64,000 nucleotides of DNA from JAPXLN01 sp033809515 (GCA_033809515.1 JAPXLN010000002.1:124001-188000); one strand, 5' to 3'; shown: positions 26,044 through 35,033, numbered from the stretch's first letter. Notes: a model not told the origin generated them from the letters alone. Numbers and translations are program-made.

Positions 26044-26072
26044 TTGCTTATGCACACGAGTGGGTGTATAGT
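26044..26072 (+). promoter_or_regulatory. Promoter of the carbamate kinase gene
   Basis: TTGCTT at 26044-26049 and TATAGT at 26067-26072 are exactly 17 bases apart. The start point would be near 26079, leaving a leader of only about 15 bases that contains the ribosome site GGGTGATC. Confidence 0.6.
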
Positions 26073-26093
26073 ACCTTTTCGGGTGATCTCACT

Positions 26094-27041
26094 TTGAAAT
26101 CAATAGTCATTGCGCTAGGGGGAAACGCAATTCTTCAACGAGGCCAGAAAGGCTTCGCAGAGGAACAGATTCGTAACGTTCAGTGTACTGCCCGGGAAAT
26201 AGCATCTCTTGTTGAAGAAGGTTATCGTGTAGTCCTTACCCACGGAAACGGTCCACAGGTGGGAAACATCCTCATACAGAACGAACTTGCTAAGAACGTT
26301 ATTCCGTCTATGCCTATGGACATATGCGGAGCACAGAGCCAGGGCATGATCGGTTACATCATGCAGGCGCAGATTGGCAACGCCTTGCGAAGGCGAGGTA
26401 TCGTCGATGTACCGGTTGTGTCCGTGGTCACTCAGACAGTGGTAGACCCCCACGATCCGGCGTTCTCCAATCCCACCAAACCTGTAGGCCCTTTTCAGGA
26501 CGAAGCATATGCCAGGGCCAGGCAAGAGGAGTTCAAGGAGACCTGGATAGAGGACAGCGGAAGAGGGTGGAGAAGGGTGGTTCCTTCCCCGGACCCCAAA
26601 GCTATAGCAGAAGCATCTTCCATTAAGGCTCTTGTTGAAAAGGGGCATGTAGTTATCGCTGTGGGAGGCGGCGGTATCCCTGTCATCCAGTGCGATGACG
26701 GGCTGTTTCAAGGTGTTGATGCCGTCATTGAGAAGGACCTGGGAGCTGAGAGACTGGCAACGGCCGTAGGTGCAGATACACTTCTCATACTCACCTTTGT
26801 CAACGGCGCCGCCCTTGACTTCGGTACTCCTCAGGAGAAATGGCTAAGGGACGTAACGGTGGAAGAACTCAAGGAGTATGCCAAAGAAAGCCATTTCCGT
26901 AAGGGCAGCATGGGACCGAAAGTAGAAGCTATAATCAGGTTCATAGAACATGGCGGAGAGCAAGGCATCATTGCTTCTCTGGACAAAGGTATTATGGCCC
27001 TGCAGGGCATGACGGGTACAAGGTGCATGCGCCGGGCTTGA
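26094..27041 (+). CDS. arcC: Carbamate kinase
   Basis: Carbamate kinase makes ATP from carbamoyl phosphate in arginine, agmatine or purine-ring fermentation. The amino acid kinase motifs ALGGNAIL, THGNGPQVGNIL and VAVGGGGIPV are clear, and the 315-residue length is exactly typical. I chose TTG 26094: the ribosome site GGGTGATC is 6 bases upstream and the N-terminus then begins at the first strand. The frame upstream to 25950 has no similarity. No arcA, ornithine carbamoyltransferase or ureidopropionase-like gene is adjacent, so the source of carbamoyl phosphate is unclear. Confidence 0.94.
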   Translation: MKSIVIALGGNAILQRGQKGFAEEQIRNVQCTAREIASLVEEGYRVVLTHGNGPQVGNILIQNELAKNVIPSMPMDICGAQSQGMIGYIMQAQIGNALRRRGIVDVPVVSVVTQTVVDPHDPAFSNPTKPVGPFQDEAYARARQEEFKETWIEDSGRGWRRVVPSPDPKAIAEASSIKALVEKGHVVIAVGGGGIPVIQCDDGLFQGVDAVIEKDLGAERLATAVGADTLLILTFVNGAALDFGTPQEKWLRDVTVEELKEYAKESHFRKGSMGPKVEAIIRFIEHGGEQGIIASLDKGIMALQGMTGTRCMRRA

Positions 27042-27146
27042 GCTCTAACCGGTTTGCGCTAAGCCGTACTTGGTGCCGGACAGTTTAGGCTGATTCCAAT
27101 GGAGGTCTCCATCTCTCCTGCATAAGGTATAGGGGAGGGGACGGCC

Positions 27147-28016
27147 ATGCGAAAATGGGGACTTGCGTTAGGCGGCGGAGGGATTCTGGGTTTTGCCCAT
27201 CTTGGAATCTTACAGGTCTTGGAGGAACATGGATTCTGGCCTGATGTTGTAGCTGGCACGAGTGCAGGTGGTGCTGTGGCTGGCCTTTTGGCTGCGGGTT
27301 TTGACTTCGGCGGTACGGATCTTGAGGAGGAAGTCCTGAGGGTTCTTTCTGAAGAAGATGCTTTGGCAGTTGAGGCCCTTCCATGCGAAAGCCACGCAAG
27401 ACCCTTGACCATTACAGGGATCCTTAGGGGCGACCTGTTGGAGGCCATGTTTCGCCGGTTGACCCTGGGAAAGCACCTGTGGGAATCGGAAATCCCCGTA
27501 TCTATTTCGTCTGTTGACATTGAATCAGGATCCATTGTGGTTTTCACCAGTGCATTACCTTTGCGCAGAGCTCACATTCTCTATACTTACCGGTCACGGG
27601 CTTACGTTTGCGATGCAAAGATCTCAGAGGCCATACGGGCAAGCACTTCAGTTCCAGGCGTGTTCAGTCCCAAGAAGTTTCGGGACATGAGCCTTGTGGA
27701 CGGAGGCATACGGGATATGGTGCCCGCCTATGAAGCCAGGCGCATGGGAGCTTGTGAGGTTATTGCAGTTGATCTCGGTCTGCATGCAGTGCAGTTTCAG
27801 AAAACCGGTGACGTTGTTTCGATTCTGTCCAGGAGCTTTGCCCTGGCAGCACGAGAGTCAGTGGAACGCCACCTTAACGAGCACGCATCCTTGATTTTGC
27901 AGCCGGAAGTCTTTGATGTTGGGTTTCCCACGCCTGCTAAGGTAAGAAAGCTTATTCAGGCCGGAAGAGAATGCGCAGAGAAGAACCTCTTTCGGATTGC
28001 TGCCATAGCTGGCTGA
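27147..28016 (+). CDS. Patatin-like phospholipase family protein (RssA/YchK type)
   Basis: The 289-residue product is a cytoplasmic patatin-fold hydrolase. The oxyanion loop GGGGILGFAHLG, the nucleophile elbow GTSAG (about residue 37) and the catalytic Asp in DGG (about residue 190) form a complete Ser-Asp dyad, so the enzyme should be active on lipid acyl esters. The natural substrate is unknown. The ATG follows GGGGAGGGG 6 bases upstream. It may be its own unit after arcC. Confidence 0.9.
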   Translation: MRKWGLALGGGGILGFAHLGILQVLEEHGFWPDVVAGTSAGGAVAGLLAAGFDFGGTDLEEEVLRVLSEEDALAVEALPCESHARPLTITGILRGDLLEAMFRRLTLGKHLWESEIPVSISSVDIESGSIVVFTSALPLRRAHILYTYRSRAYVCDAKISEAIRASTSVPGVFSPKKFRDMSLVDGGIRDMVPAYEARRMGACEVIAVDLGLHAVQFQKTGDVVSILSRSFALAARESVERHLNEHASLILQPEVFDVGFPTPAKVRKLIQAGRECAEKNLFRIAAIAG

Positions 28017-28020
28017 CTTT

Positions 28021-28053
28021 CAGAGGACCTGTCTCCAGAAGGAGAATCCTCTG
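28021..28053 (+). repeat. Stem-loop after the patatin gene
   Basis: Nested inverted repeats: CAGAGGA (28021-28027) pairs with TCCTCTG (28047-28053), and inside it TCTCC pairs with GGAGA around an AGAA loop. No T tract follows, so it may be a 3' stabilising or processing hairpin and not an intrinsic terminator. Confidence 0.45.
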
Positions 28054-28135
28054 TGATCTAGAACCCTGCAGTAGTGGACAACAAGAGAAACAGTCCGGTC
28101 ATCAGGCCGGGAGTGCCAAAGGAGAGGTGCAACAG

Positions 28136-28966
28136 ATGCCTGGACGCGAAGACGGAATCACCACAGACGATTTGATGAAGATAGCTGTGAACATGGCAGG
28201 TCAGACAAGCATTCCTGCAGATTCGAAGATTCATGTTCCCGGCGGAAACATAAGGAAGATCCTCTTCGGCATAGACATGGGGGTACCTGAGATCCTGGTT
28301 GGAAAGCATCTGGGAGTAGACTGTGTAATGGCTCACCATCCTGACGCCGGCCTTCTGACCTATCCCGAAGTGTTGAGTCTTCACGTAGACCTTGCTGTTT
28401 CGGCAGGAGTACCCAGAGAGCAAGCTCACCTGGTCGTAGAAAGGATGAAGACCGCCAGCGCCTACAGCCGGCATTCGGTAAACTATGACCATGCGCCGTC
28501 TTTTGCAAGGTTACTGGACATGCCCTATCTGAACATCCATAATCCACTGGATGAAATAGGCAGGAGGATCATGCAAGAAGCTGTCGATTCACATACAGGG
28601 CCCGATTCCACGGTTTCCGGCGTAGTTGACGCCTTGTACAGCCTTCCGGAGTTTCGCAATGCTCCTACAAAAATCGAGATTCGCCTGGGTCAGCCGTGTA
28701 ACAGAGCCGGAAAGAGTGTGGTGGTACATGGTGCGGGCACCAATGGCGGCGCCGCCATGGCCCGCCTGTACTTCCTCCACGGCGTTGACACGGTCATATA
28801 CATCCACCTTGCCAGGGGTGATCTCCTGAGACTCCAAGAGGAGTTTCCGAAAGGCAAGAACCTGATTGTGTCCGGACACATAGCTTCCGACGCAGTGGGC
28901 ATCAACCCGTTCATTAAGAACCTTGAGTCAAAGGGCATTACGGTCATTCGCGTAAGCGGTCTGTAA
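28136..28966 (+). CDS. NIF3-like (Nif3-type dinuclear metal centre) protein
   Basis: The 276-residue product resembles the NIF3/DUF34 family. The first metal motif is seen as CVMAHHPDAG after GVPEILVGKHLGVD, and the C-terminal motif is IVSGHIASDAVGINPF, where the family usually has GHxxxE. These proteins form hexamers with two metal ions, but no role is firmly known. I chose ATG 28136 because GGAGAGGTG lies 6 bases upstream; the frame extends to 27971 across the previous gene without similarity. The Glu of the second motif appears to be Asp, so metal binding may differ. Confidence 0.72.
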   Translation: MPGREDGITTDDLMKIAVNMAGQTSIPADSKIHVPGGNIRKILFGIDMGVPEILVGKHLGVDCVMAHHPDAGLLTYPEVLSLHVDLAVSAGVPREQAHLVVERMKTASAYSRHSVNYDHAPSFARLLDMPYLNIHNPLDEIGRRIMQEAVDSHTGPDSTVSGVVDALYSLPEFRNAPTKIEIRLGQPCNRAGKSVVVHGAGTNGGAAMARLYFLHGVDTVIYIHLARGDLLRLQEEFPKGKNLIVSGHIASDAVGINPFIKNLESKGITVIRVSGL

Positions 28967-29038
28967 CTTGCTTCGGAAAACCGGCTCGGTGGCGAGCTCA
29001 CTGCTAATGCCATGGACAGTCATTTCGGGCAGACATAG

Positions 29039-29067
29039 TTGACAGCGGTTGTGGCGGCGAGTATAGT
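29039..29067 (+). promoter_or_regulatory. Near-consensus promoter of tRNA-Leu(GAG)
   Basis: TTGACA (29039-29044) and TATAGT (29062-29067) are exactly 17 bases apart, a near-perfect housekeeping promoter. Transcription would start near 29074, 22 bases before the tRNA. Confidence 0.8.
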
Positions 29068-29095
29068 GTTACTTGCTGATCACCGCATGTGATGT

Positions 29096-29180
29096 GTCGG
29101 AGTGGCGGAACCGGCAGACGCGTACGCTTGAGGGGCGTATGGGCACACCCGTGGGGGTTCAAGTCCCCCCTCCGACACCA
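29096..29180 (+). tRNA. tRNA-Leu, anticodon GAG
   Basis: The acceptor stem GTCGGAG pairs with CTCCGAC, and the CCA end is encoded at 29178-29180. The anticodon arm TACGC-TTGAGGG-GCGTA gives anticodon GAG, reading CUC and CUU. The variable arm is long, as in class II tRNAs. rbsK begins 83 bases downstream, so read-through into it is possible. Confidence 0.97.
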
Positions 29181-29262
29181 TCCGTTCCAGGCATAAAACC
29201 TGTCCAAGACATACATCCTTCCCTTGTTCAAACCAGTGCCTGTTTGCAGGGAGGCAGCCCAT

Positions 29263-30180
29263 TTGACAAAGACTATTATGGTAATAGGGAGTCTGAACGC
29301 TGACTTCGTTGTGAGGGCGCCCAGGCGACCGGCACCTGGCGAGACTCTCTTTGGAAGGGAGTTCCGGATCTATCCGGGAGGCAAAGGGGCTAATCAGGCC
29401 GTTGCGGCGTCAAGGGCCGGAGGAAGTGTGTTCATGGCCGGGCGGACCGGAGACGATATCTTTTCATCTGTGGTTACTTCTACCCTCAAAGACGCCGGTG
29501 TTGACTGTACTCATGTGATGACGTCAACAGAGGAGGCAACGGGTTCGGCGTTTATTGTTGTAGACAATGCCGGCGAAAACGCGATTTTGGTAGTCCCAGG
29601 AGCAAACCGGCTGGTTACCCGCGCTGATGTAGACGCGTTAACGCCTCTTCTAGGGAAATGCTCGGTTCTTCTTCTCCAACTGGAGATACCCATTGATACA
29701 ACGGCCTATGCAGCAGAAGTTGCACAAAGGCTGGGTGTTTTCGTTATGCTTGACCCTGCGCCTGCACAGGCCATACCTAAAGACCTTTACCCGCGCCTGG
29801 ACGCTATCACGCCCAACGAGCACGAAGCCAGTTTTTTGACCGGCATGCACGTAAGCCATGCGGATAGCGCCAGGGCGGCTGTTTCGAACCTTCTTGGGAA
29901 AGGAACCAAGCAGGCTATAGTCAAGCTTGGGGGTAAGGGGCTTGTGTACGGCAACCGGGATATAACTGAGTATCTGCCTGCATATGCCGTGGAAGCAGTT
30001 GACACTACGGCGGCCGGAGATGCGTTTTCAGGGGCTCTGGCTGTGGCAATGGCCGAGGGACAGCCCCTTGGGGAAGCGTGCAGATTTGCCTCCGCCGCAG
30101 GAGCTCTGGCGGTAACCAGGAGAGGAGCTCAGAGTTCCATGCCCTTCCGTCGGGAGATCGAGAGACTGATAAGCCATTGA
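29263..30180 (+). CDS. rbsK: Ribokinase (PfkB family)
   Basis: Ribokinase phosphorylates ribose to ribose 5-phosphate. The 305-residue product has the PfkB signatures GGKGANQAVAASRAGG near residue 40 and DTTAAGDAFSGAL near residue 245, which holds the catalytic Asp. The start TTG 29263 has GGGAGG 9 bases upstream; the frame continues back to 29224 into the space after the tRNA. A nucleoside hydrolase gene begins 32 bases after the stop. Together they would release ribose from nucleosides and trap it, which supports ribokinase over other PfkB kinases. Confidence 0.9.
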   Translation: MTKTIMVIGSLNADFVVRAPRRPAPGETLFGREFRIYPGGKGANQAVAASRAGGSVFMAGRTGDDIFSSVVTSTLKDAGVDCTHVMTSTEEATGSAFIVVDNAGENAILVVPGANRLVTRADVDALTPLLGKCSVLLLQLEIPIDTTAYAAEVAQRLGVFVMLDPAPAQAIPKDLYPRLDAITPNEHEASFLTGMHVSHADSARAAVSNLLGKGTKQAIVKLGGKGLVYGNRDITEYLPAYAVEAVDTTAAGDAFSGALAVAMAEGQPLGEACRFASAAGALAVTRRGAQSSMPFRREIERLISH

Positions 30181-30212
30181 TAGGCTATAGTGGGATGGGA
30201 AGGTGGGGTACG

Positions 30213-31166
30213 GTGTCTTACGGCAAACCTGTGCTAATTGATTGCGATCCTGGCTATGACGATGCTGTAGCTTTGATGCTGGCCTTTGGTTCCGGCCTGG
30301 ACGTTCTTGGCGTAACAACGGTTGCAGGCAACGCAGCGGGGGCCGACACCTACAGGAATGCCCTGAAGATTCTTTCGTTCCTGGGGGCGCAGGTCAAAGT
30401 TGGGAGGGGCGCTGACAAGCCGCTGCTGCGAGACTTGGTCGTTGCCACCAACGTACACGGTGAAAGCGGCCTTGGCGGACCTTGCCTGCCTGAACCGGAA
30501 TTACCGGATCAAGCGCAATCTGCGCTGGGCCTAATCATCGGCACTATTGAGTCATGCCCGGGCGAGGTGACGCTGATTCCCACAGGTCCCCTAACAAACG
30601 TAGCTACGGCATTACTGGCCCGTCCTGACTTGAGAGAGAAGATCCGCAGCATAGTTCTTATGGGCGGGGCAGCCCATGAGGGGAACGTAACACCTGCTGC
30701 CGAGTTCAACATGTATGTAGATCCTGAGGCCGCGCGCATAGTGCTTCATTCGGGCGTGCCGGTTACCATGATCGGTCTGGACGCTACACACCAAACGCTG
30801 ATTTACCCGGATGAAATCGAAAAACTAAGATCCATGGGCGGCGCAGGGAAAATCGCTGCTGAGCTCATTGATTTTTCGTCTCCCTTTCATCGGAAGCAAG
30901 GGTTTTCCGGAAACCCTGTTCACGACGGCCTTGCCGTTGCAGCAGTTGTAGACCCTGGCGTCGTATCGCTGGAGAGCTTGTATGTAGACGTAGAACTCCG
31001 GGGAGAGATCACGGCCGGGCGCACGGTTATGGACTTTAGGGGCGTAACCGGCAAAGCTCCCAATTGCCGGGTAGCGCTGAAGGTTGACCGGGACAGATTC
31101 ATCCGTATGCTGTTTGAGGCGATGGCCTCCCTGAACAGGATCGGCACTGCCGGAGGTTGCCTTTGA
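30213..31166 (+). CDS. Inosine-uridine preferring nucleoside hydrolase family protein
   Basis: Nucleoside hydrolases cut the N-glycosidic bond to give ribose and a base. The calcium-binding aspartate cluster is visible at the N-terminus in LIDCDPGYDDAVALMLA. The family motifs TLIPTGPLTNVATAL and VLMGGA, with a later NPVHDGLAVA, are all present. I chose GTG 30213 (AGGTGGGG about 5 bases upstream), giving 317 residues, the usual length. It is paired with rbsK for nucleoside salvage. Confidence 0.92.
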   Translation: MSYGKPVLIDCDPGYDDAVALMLAFGSGLDVLGVTTVAGNAAGADTYRNALKILSFLGAQVKVGRGADKPLLRDLVVATNVHGESGLGGPCLPEPELPDQAQSALGLIIGTIESCPGEVTLIPTGPLTNVATALLARPDLREKIRSIVLMGGAAHEGNVTPAAEFNMYVDPEAARIVLHSGVPVTMIGLDATHQTLIYPDEIEKLRSMGGAGKIAAELIDFSSPFHRKQGFSGNPVHDGLAVAAVVDPGVVSLESLYVDVELRGEITAGRTVMDFRGVTGKAPNCRVALKVDRDRFIRMLFEAMASLNRIGTAGGCL

Positions 31167-31212
31167 GGGTCAAAGAAACTCCCGGAAGATCCTCATATGG
31201 CAGGTACGGTCC

Positions 31213-33147
31213 TTATATGCCAAGGGCCAATTGCCATCCTTCGCGGATGGCCTCAATTGCCTTGCGTACCTGTCTTGCGTCACCTATCACGTAGACATCG
31301 GTCATACCTGAAAGCTCTGTGGCCAGGCTGTCTTCAGGGGCAGAACCCATGGCTGCGACCAGTCCGTCAAAGCCCCTTTCCCGGTGAAGCTGGCCGTCTT
31401 TTTCGTATGAGACCCCATCTTCATGGATTTCCCTTATCTTTGCGCCTGTCAGGATCTTAGCACCTTTCGCCCTAAGCCTCTTGAGAAGGAAGAACCGCTG
31501 GGATGATTCGAGATCCTTGGCCGGTTCGTCAAGCAACTCGATTATGGCCACCTCCTTGCCAAGCTGCAGCAAGTGATCTGCGGTTTCGCACCCGGTGGCG
31601 CCCCCTCCCATGACCAAGATTCTCTGACCCAATGAGACCCGGCCCAATAACACATCGGCAGCCATCACAGGGGTAGAGTGCTCGCTAACGGTTATACCTG
31701 GCGGGATGCGGTGCTTGGAACCGGTGGCAACCACTACCGCATCGGGTTTCATTTCTGCAACTAGGTCCCGTGTCACCTTGGTTCTTGTGCGTATGGTCAC
31801 CCCTACCTTCAGGCACTGTTCGGTCTGCCACCGGATTAGCTTTGCCAGCGGCTGCTTCTCGGGAGGAAGGGCGGCAATCCTGAACTGACCGCCCAGTCTG
31901 TCATCCTCTTCGCACAGAACGACGCTGTGCCCCTTCAGGGCCAAAACCCTCGCTGCTTCCAGACCTGCAGGACCGCCTCCGGCAACCATCACTTTTTTCT
32001 TTACCGGCGCTTTATGTATGGAGTAGTCATGTTCCTTTCCTACCGATGGATTGGATAAGCACGACATTTCCATTTCGGGGCCGTTAAGTCCGCCTATGCA
32101 GCCTTGATTGCAGAATATGCATGGCCTTATGTCGTTGTAGTCTCCGGAGGCGGATTTCCTTGGAAGGTCAGGGTCTACTATAGAAGGTCTGCCAATGGCA
32201 ACCAGATCCGCGCGCCCGCCTGAGACAACAGACTCAGCCATCCAGGGACCTGGTATTTTTCCTGCAACGATTACAGGGATTCCGGTGTGTTCTTTTATTG
32301 CCCGGGCGTCTTCTACGTTGAGGCCGTTAGGCAGGGAAAAGGGCGGGATAATGTAGGGCATGCTGCCGTACACTCCGGTGCTTACATGAAAGGCGTCTAC
32401 GCCGGCGTCTTTGAGGATAGACGCGATTGTGAGAGTCTCCTCAAGGGTAAGCCCGCCCGGAACTCGTTCCCTGGCGGAAATACGGTATATAACCGGGAAA
32501 TCAGCTCCCACTCCACGCCTTACAGCAGCAATGATCTCCAGGGGAAACCGGAGTCTTCCCATGAGGGAGCCTCCGTACATATCAACCCTTCTGTTGGAGT
32601 AGGCCGAAGTGAACTGTGCCAGTAGGTACCCGTGAGCTCCGTGTATTTCGACGGCGTCGGCCCCGGCGTCTCTGGCCCTTTCTGCGGCTGAAGCAAACGC
32701 ACTTACCAGTTTCCGTATGGCGTTTTCGTCCAGCTCCACCGGTACTTCCTTACATGAGGGGCAGGGAAGTGGCGAAGCTGAGACTACCTGTGTTCCTGCC
32801 ACAGCCGACAGAGTCTGTCGTCCTGCGTGGTAAAGCTGAACTGACAATTTTGATCCGTGATGATGGACCACCCTGACCAACCGCGCCAGGCCCTCTATTT
32901 GGGTATCGGACCAGAGACCTACTTGCCGGGGGAAGCCCAGGCCTGACCTAAGCACTGCAGTAGCTTCCAGGGTAATGAGGCCAAACCCGCCCCGGGCTCG
33001 TTGTTCCAGGTATGTTATGTGTCGGTCTGTGATCTCTCCTGCTTCATTGCCGTAGTTGGTAACCATGGGAGGTACTACCAGCCTGTTTTTGACTGTCATC
33101 TGGTTTATGGTGATGGGAGAGAACAAGGAGTTAAACAGTATGCTCAC
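31213..33147 (-). CDS. NADH:flavin oxidoreductase / 2,4-dienoyl-CoA reductase-type enzyme
   Basis: The 644-residue product has the FadH-like layout. An FMN-binding TIM barrel (about 1-350) carries the HGAHGYLLAQF active-site motif. A 4Fe-4S site has Cys-rich CIFCNQGC and one later Cys. An FAD domain begins at VMVAGGGPAGLEAARVL, and an NAD(P) domain at ILVMGGGATGCETADHL. Such enzymes reduce activated C=C bonds or related substrates; the substrate here is unknown. GTG 33147 puts the start just before FNSLFSPITINQMTVKNR, the family's N-terminus. The open frame to 33405 is non-coding by similarity. A CTG 9 bases inside is better spaced from AAAGGTG. Confidence 0.88.
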   Translation of the reverse strand: MSILFNSLFSPITINQMTVKNRLVVPPMVTNYGNEAGEITDRHITYLEQRARGGFGLITLEATAVLRSGLGFPRQVGLWSDTQIEGLARLVRVVHHHGSKLSVQLYHAGRQTLSAVAGTQVVSASPLPCPSCKEVPVELDENAIRKLVSAFASAAERARDAGADAVEIHGAHGYLLAQFTSAYSNRRVDMYGGSLMGRLRFPLEIIAAVRRGVGADFPVIYRISARERVPGGLTLEETLTIASILKDAGVDAFHVSTGVYGSMPYIIPPFSLPNGLNVEDARAIKEHTGIPVIVAGKIPGPWMAESVVSGGRADLVAIGRPSIVDPDLPRKSASGDYNDIRPCIFCNQGCIGGLNGPEMEMSCLSNPSVGKEHDYSIHKAPVKKKVMVAGGGPAGLEAARVLALKGHSVVLCEEDDRLGGQFRIAALPPEKQPLAKLIRWQTEQCLKVGVTIRTRTKVTRDLVAEMKPDAVVVATGSKHRIPPGITVSEHSTPVMAADVLLGRVSLGQRILVMGGGATGCETADHLLQLGKEVAIIELLDEPAKDLESSQRFFLLKRLRAKGAKILTGAKIREIHEDGVSYEKDGQLHRERGFDGLVAAMGSAPEDSLATELSGMTDVYVIGDARQVRKAIEAIREGWQLALGI

Positions 33148-33348
33148 ACCTTTCCTGAAATGCGATTCTGCCTTTGTAGACTGCTCTTGTGCGCCTGTAC
33201 CCATACAGAGACCGGCCCTGGCTTGCGGCGAAGGGGTTAATCGAAAAAGCACCTTCCAGTGAGCGGGGTTTAGGTAAATCCGGTTTGCGCTAGCGGTTTG
33301 TCCAACAGTTGCCCGCCCGGCCTGGTCGGCGAAGGTTTTGTTCTTGTA

Positions 33349-33377
33349 TTGACTTTCGCAGGCCAGGGCATTATGAT
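33349..33377 (+). promoter_or_regulatory. Promoter of the pyr operon
   Basis: TTGACT (33349-33354) and TATGAT (33372-33377) are 17 bases apart. The start would be near 33384, about 25 bases before the PyrR-binding loop. Confidence 0.75.
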
Positions 33378-33403
33378 CTGAGCTTGGATATGAAGTCCGA
33401 GCC

Positions 33404-33437
33404 AACCTTTAATCTGTCCTGTGAGGCGAGAAGGAGG
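33404..33437 (+). promoter_or_regulatory. PyrR-binding loop (anti-antiterminator)
   Basis: GTCCTGTGAGGCG at 33416-33428 matches the PyrR binding-loop consensus (R-UCC-N-G-N-GAGG-Y) except at the last base. CCTT and AAGG close a stem around it. UMP-bound PyrR would hold this hairpin and let the downstream terminator form, which shuts off the operon when pyrimidines are plentiful. Confidence 0.8.
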
Positions 33438-33467
33438 CGTAACAAGTGAAGATTACGCAGCGGGAAT

Positions 33468-33505
33468 CTCCGCAGGGGCCAGAGGCGCCTGAGCGGAGTT
33501 TTTTT
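33468..33505 (+). terminator. pyr operon attenuator terminator
   Basis: CTCCGC (33468-33473) pairs with GCGGAG (33493-33498). Inside, AGG-GCC pairs with GGC-CCT with one mismatch, around an AGA loop. Seven T follow at 33499-33505. It lies 55 bases before the pyrR start, the usual place for PyrR-controlled attenuation. Confidence 0.88.
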
Positions 33506-33560
33506 ATGCCCGGCCCCTGGACGAGCGTCTAACCGGCCAAACATAAGGAGGTTTCATCCG

Positions 33561-34106
33561 GTGAGTATGATTGAGAAGGCGGCAATCATGGACAAAGAAG
33601 GGATGCGCCGAGCTTTGGTCCGGATTGCTCACGAGATCCTCGAGAAAAACAAGGGACTTGATAATGTAGTTGTGGTTGGAATACGAAGGCGCGGGGTGCC
33701 ACTTGCCAGACGCCTGGCAGATATCCTCAGTTCCATAGAGGAGCAACCGGTTCCAGTAGGCGAACTGGACATAACTCTGTACAGAGATGACCTTACCCTG
33801 CGATTTCCCCAACCTCGCGTAGGCCCGACCCATCTTCCGGCAGATATTTCCGGGAAACGAATCGTGCTTGTAGACGACGTTCTTTACACCGGGCGTACGG
33901 TGAGAGCAGCTCTTGACGCTCTTATGGATATGGGACGCCCTGAAAGCATTCAGCTGGCTGTCATGGTCGATCGAGGTCACAGAGAACTGCCTATAAGGGC
34001 TGACTACGTGGGTAAGAACGTACCTACTTCGCGTAAAGAGGCGGTCCATGTGTGGCTAGAGGAAACCGACGGCAAAGACCTGGTTGTAATCGCAGAGGAG
34101 GTATAG
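33561..34106 (+). CDS. pyrR: Bifunctional pyr operon attenuator PyrR / uracil phosphoribosyltransferase
   Basis: PyrR binds pyr leader RNA in response to UMP and also has uracil phosphoribosyltransferase activity. The PRPP-binding motif is VLVDDVLYTGRTVRAALDAL, and the N-terminal RMxRALxRIAHEI-like helix and VVVGIRRRGVPLA are present. The length of 181 residues is standard. GTG 33561 has AAGGAGGT 8 bases upstream; ATG 33567 is an alternative. It is the first gene after its own attenuator. Confidence 0.96.
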   Translation: MSMIEKAAIMDKEGMRRALVRIAHEILEKNKGLDNVVVVGIRRRGVPLARRLADILSSIEEQPVPVGELDITLYRDDLTLRFPQPRVGPTHLPADISGKRIVLVDDVLYTGRTVRAALDALMDMGRPESIQLAVMVDRGHRELPIRADYVGKNVPTSRKEAVHVWLEETDGKDLVVIAEEV

Positions 34107-34109
34107 ATC

Positions 34110-35033
34110 TTGGCTCTCAAGGGAAACGACCTTCTATCTCTTAGAGATATGACTGCAGAAGACATGGAACTCGTGTTGTCTACAGCTCAGTCCCTTAAGG
34201 AGATCCTGTCGCGTCCTATCAAAAAGGTTCCTACCCTCAGAGGTAAAGTCGTATGCACGCTGTTCTATGAACCTTCAACCCGAACCCGTACATCCTTCGA
34301 ACTGGCGGCCAAATACATGTCTGCTGATACCGTATCCATAGCTGCCTCGACTTCGGCCATGCAAAAGGGCGAGACTCTTGCCGACACTGGCAGAAATCTG
34401 GAGGTCATGGGCACTGATGTGGTCGTTATGCGGCATTCAGCCTCGGGAGCGTGTCACTTCCTGGCCAGAGTGCTGGATGTCCCGGTGATAAATGCAGGCG
34501 ACGGCATGCATGAACACCCGACTCAAGGCCTCTTGGACATATTCACAATCCTTGAGCACAAATCGAGGATTCGCGGACTCAAGGTGGCCATTTTAGGGGA
34601 TGTGCTCCACTCGCGAGTAGCCCGGTCCGGGATTTCCGGTCTTACGAAGATGGGGGCCGAAGTCGCTGTGGCAGGTCCGGCCACGCTGCTGCCGCCGGGA
34701 ATTGAAGACCTTGGAGTTAAGTCATATGCACGGGTAGAGGAGGCTCTTGAAGGCGCCGATGTTGTATACGTTCTAAGGCTTCAGCTGGAGCGCCAAACCA
34801 GGAGCTTCTTCCCCTCCAAACGGGAATATGCGGAAATGTTCGGGTTGACTCGAAAGAGGCTTGAGCTTGCCAGGGAAGACGCTTTGGTTATGCATCCTGG
34901 CCCGATGAATCGCGGCGTCGAGATAGCCACTGATGTTGCAGATTCGCCCCGGTCGGTAATACTGGATCAGGTCATAAGCGGAGTAGCTGTGAGGATGGCT
35001 ATTTTGTATCTCATCCTGGGGGGTAGAGAGTGA
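34110..35033 (+). CDS. pyrB: Aspartate carbamoyltransferase catalytic subunit
   Basis: PyrB joins carbamoyl phosphate and aspartate, the first committed step of pyrimidine synthesis. The carbamoyl phosphate site STRTRTSFELA, the HPTQGLLDIFT motif and the MHPGPMNRGVEI end are all present. The length of 307 residues fits the catalytic chain; no pyrI regulatory chain follows, as in other Bacillota where control is by PyrR. The TTG start has GAGGAGGT about 6 bases upstream. Confidence 0.97.
   Translation: MALKGNDLLSLRDMTAEDMELVLSTAQSLKEILSRPIKKVPTLRGKVVCTLFYEPSTRTRTSFELAAKYMSADTVSIAASTSAMQKGETLADTGRNLEVMGTDVVVMRHSASGACHFLARVLDVPVINAGDGMHEHPTQGLLDIFTILEHKSRIRGLKVAILGDVLHSRVARSGISGLTKMGAEVAVAGPATLLPPGIEDLGVKSYARVEEALEGADVVYVLRLQLERQTRSFFPSKREYAEMFGLTRKRLELAREDALVMHPGPMNRGVEIATDVADSPRSVILDQVISGVAVRMAILYLILGGRE

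Noticed and set aside
31213..33405. N-terminal extension of the flavoenzyme to 33405
   Set aside because: The added 86 residues have no family similarity, lack a ribosome site and run into the pyr promoter region.
33504..34049. A 181-residue reverse-strand frame opposite pyrR
   Set aside because: It is the complement of a clear PyrR gene and has no motif or ribosome site of its own.
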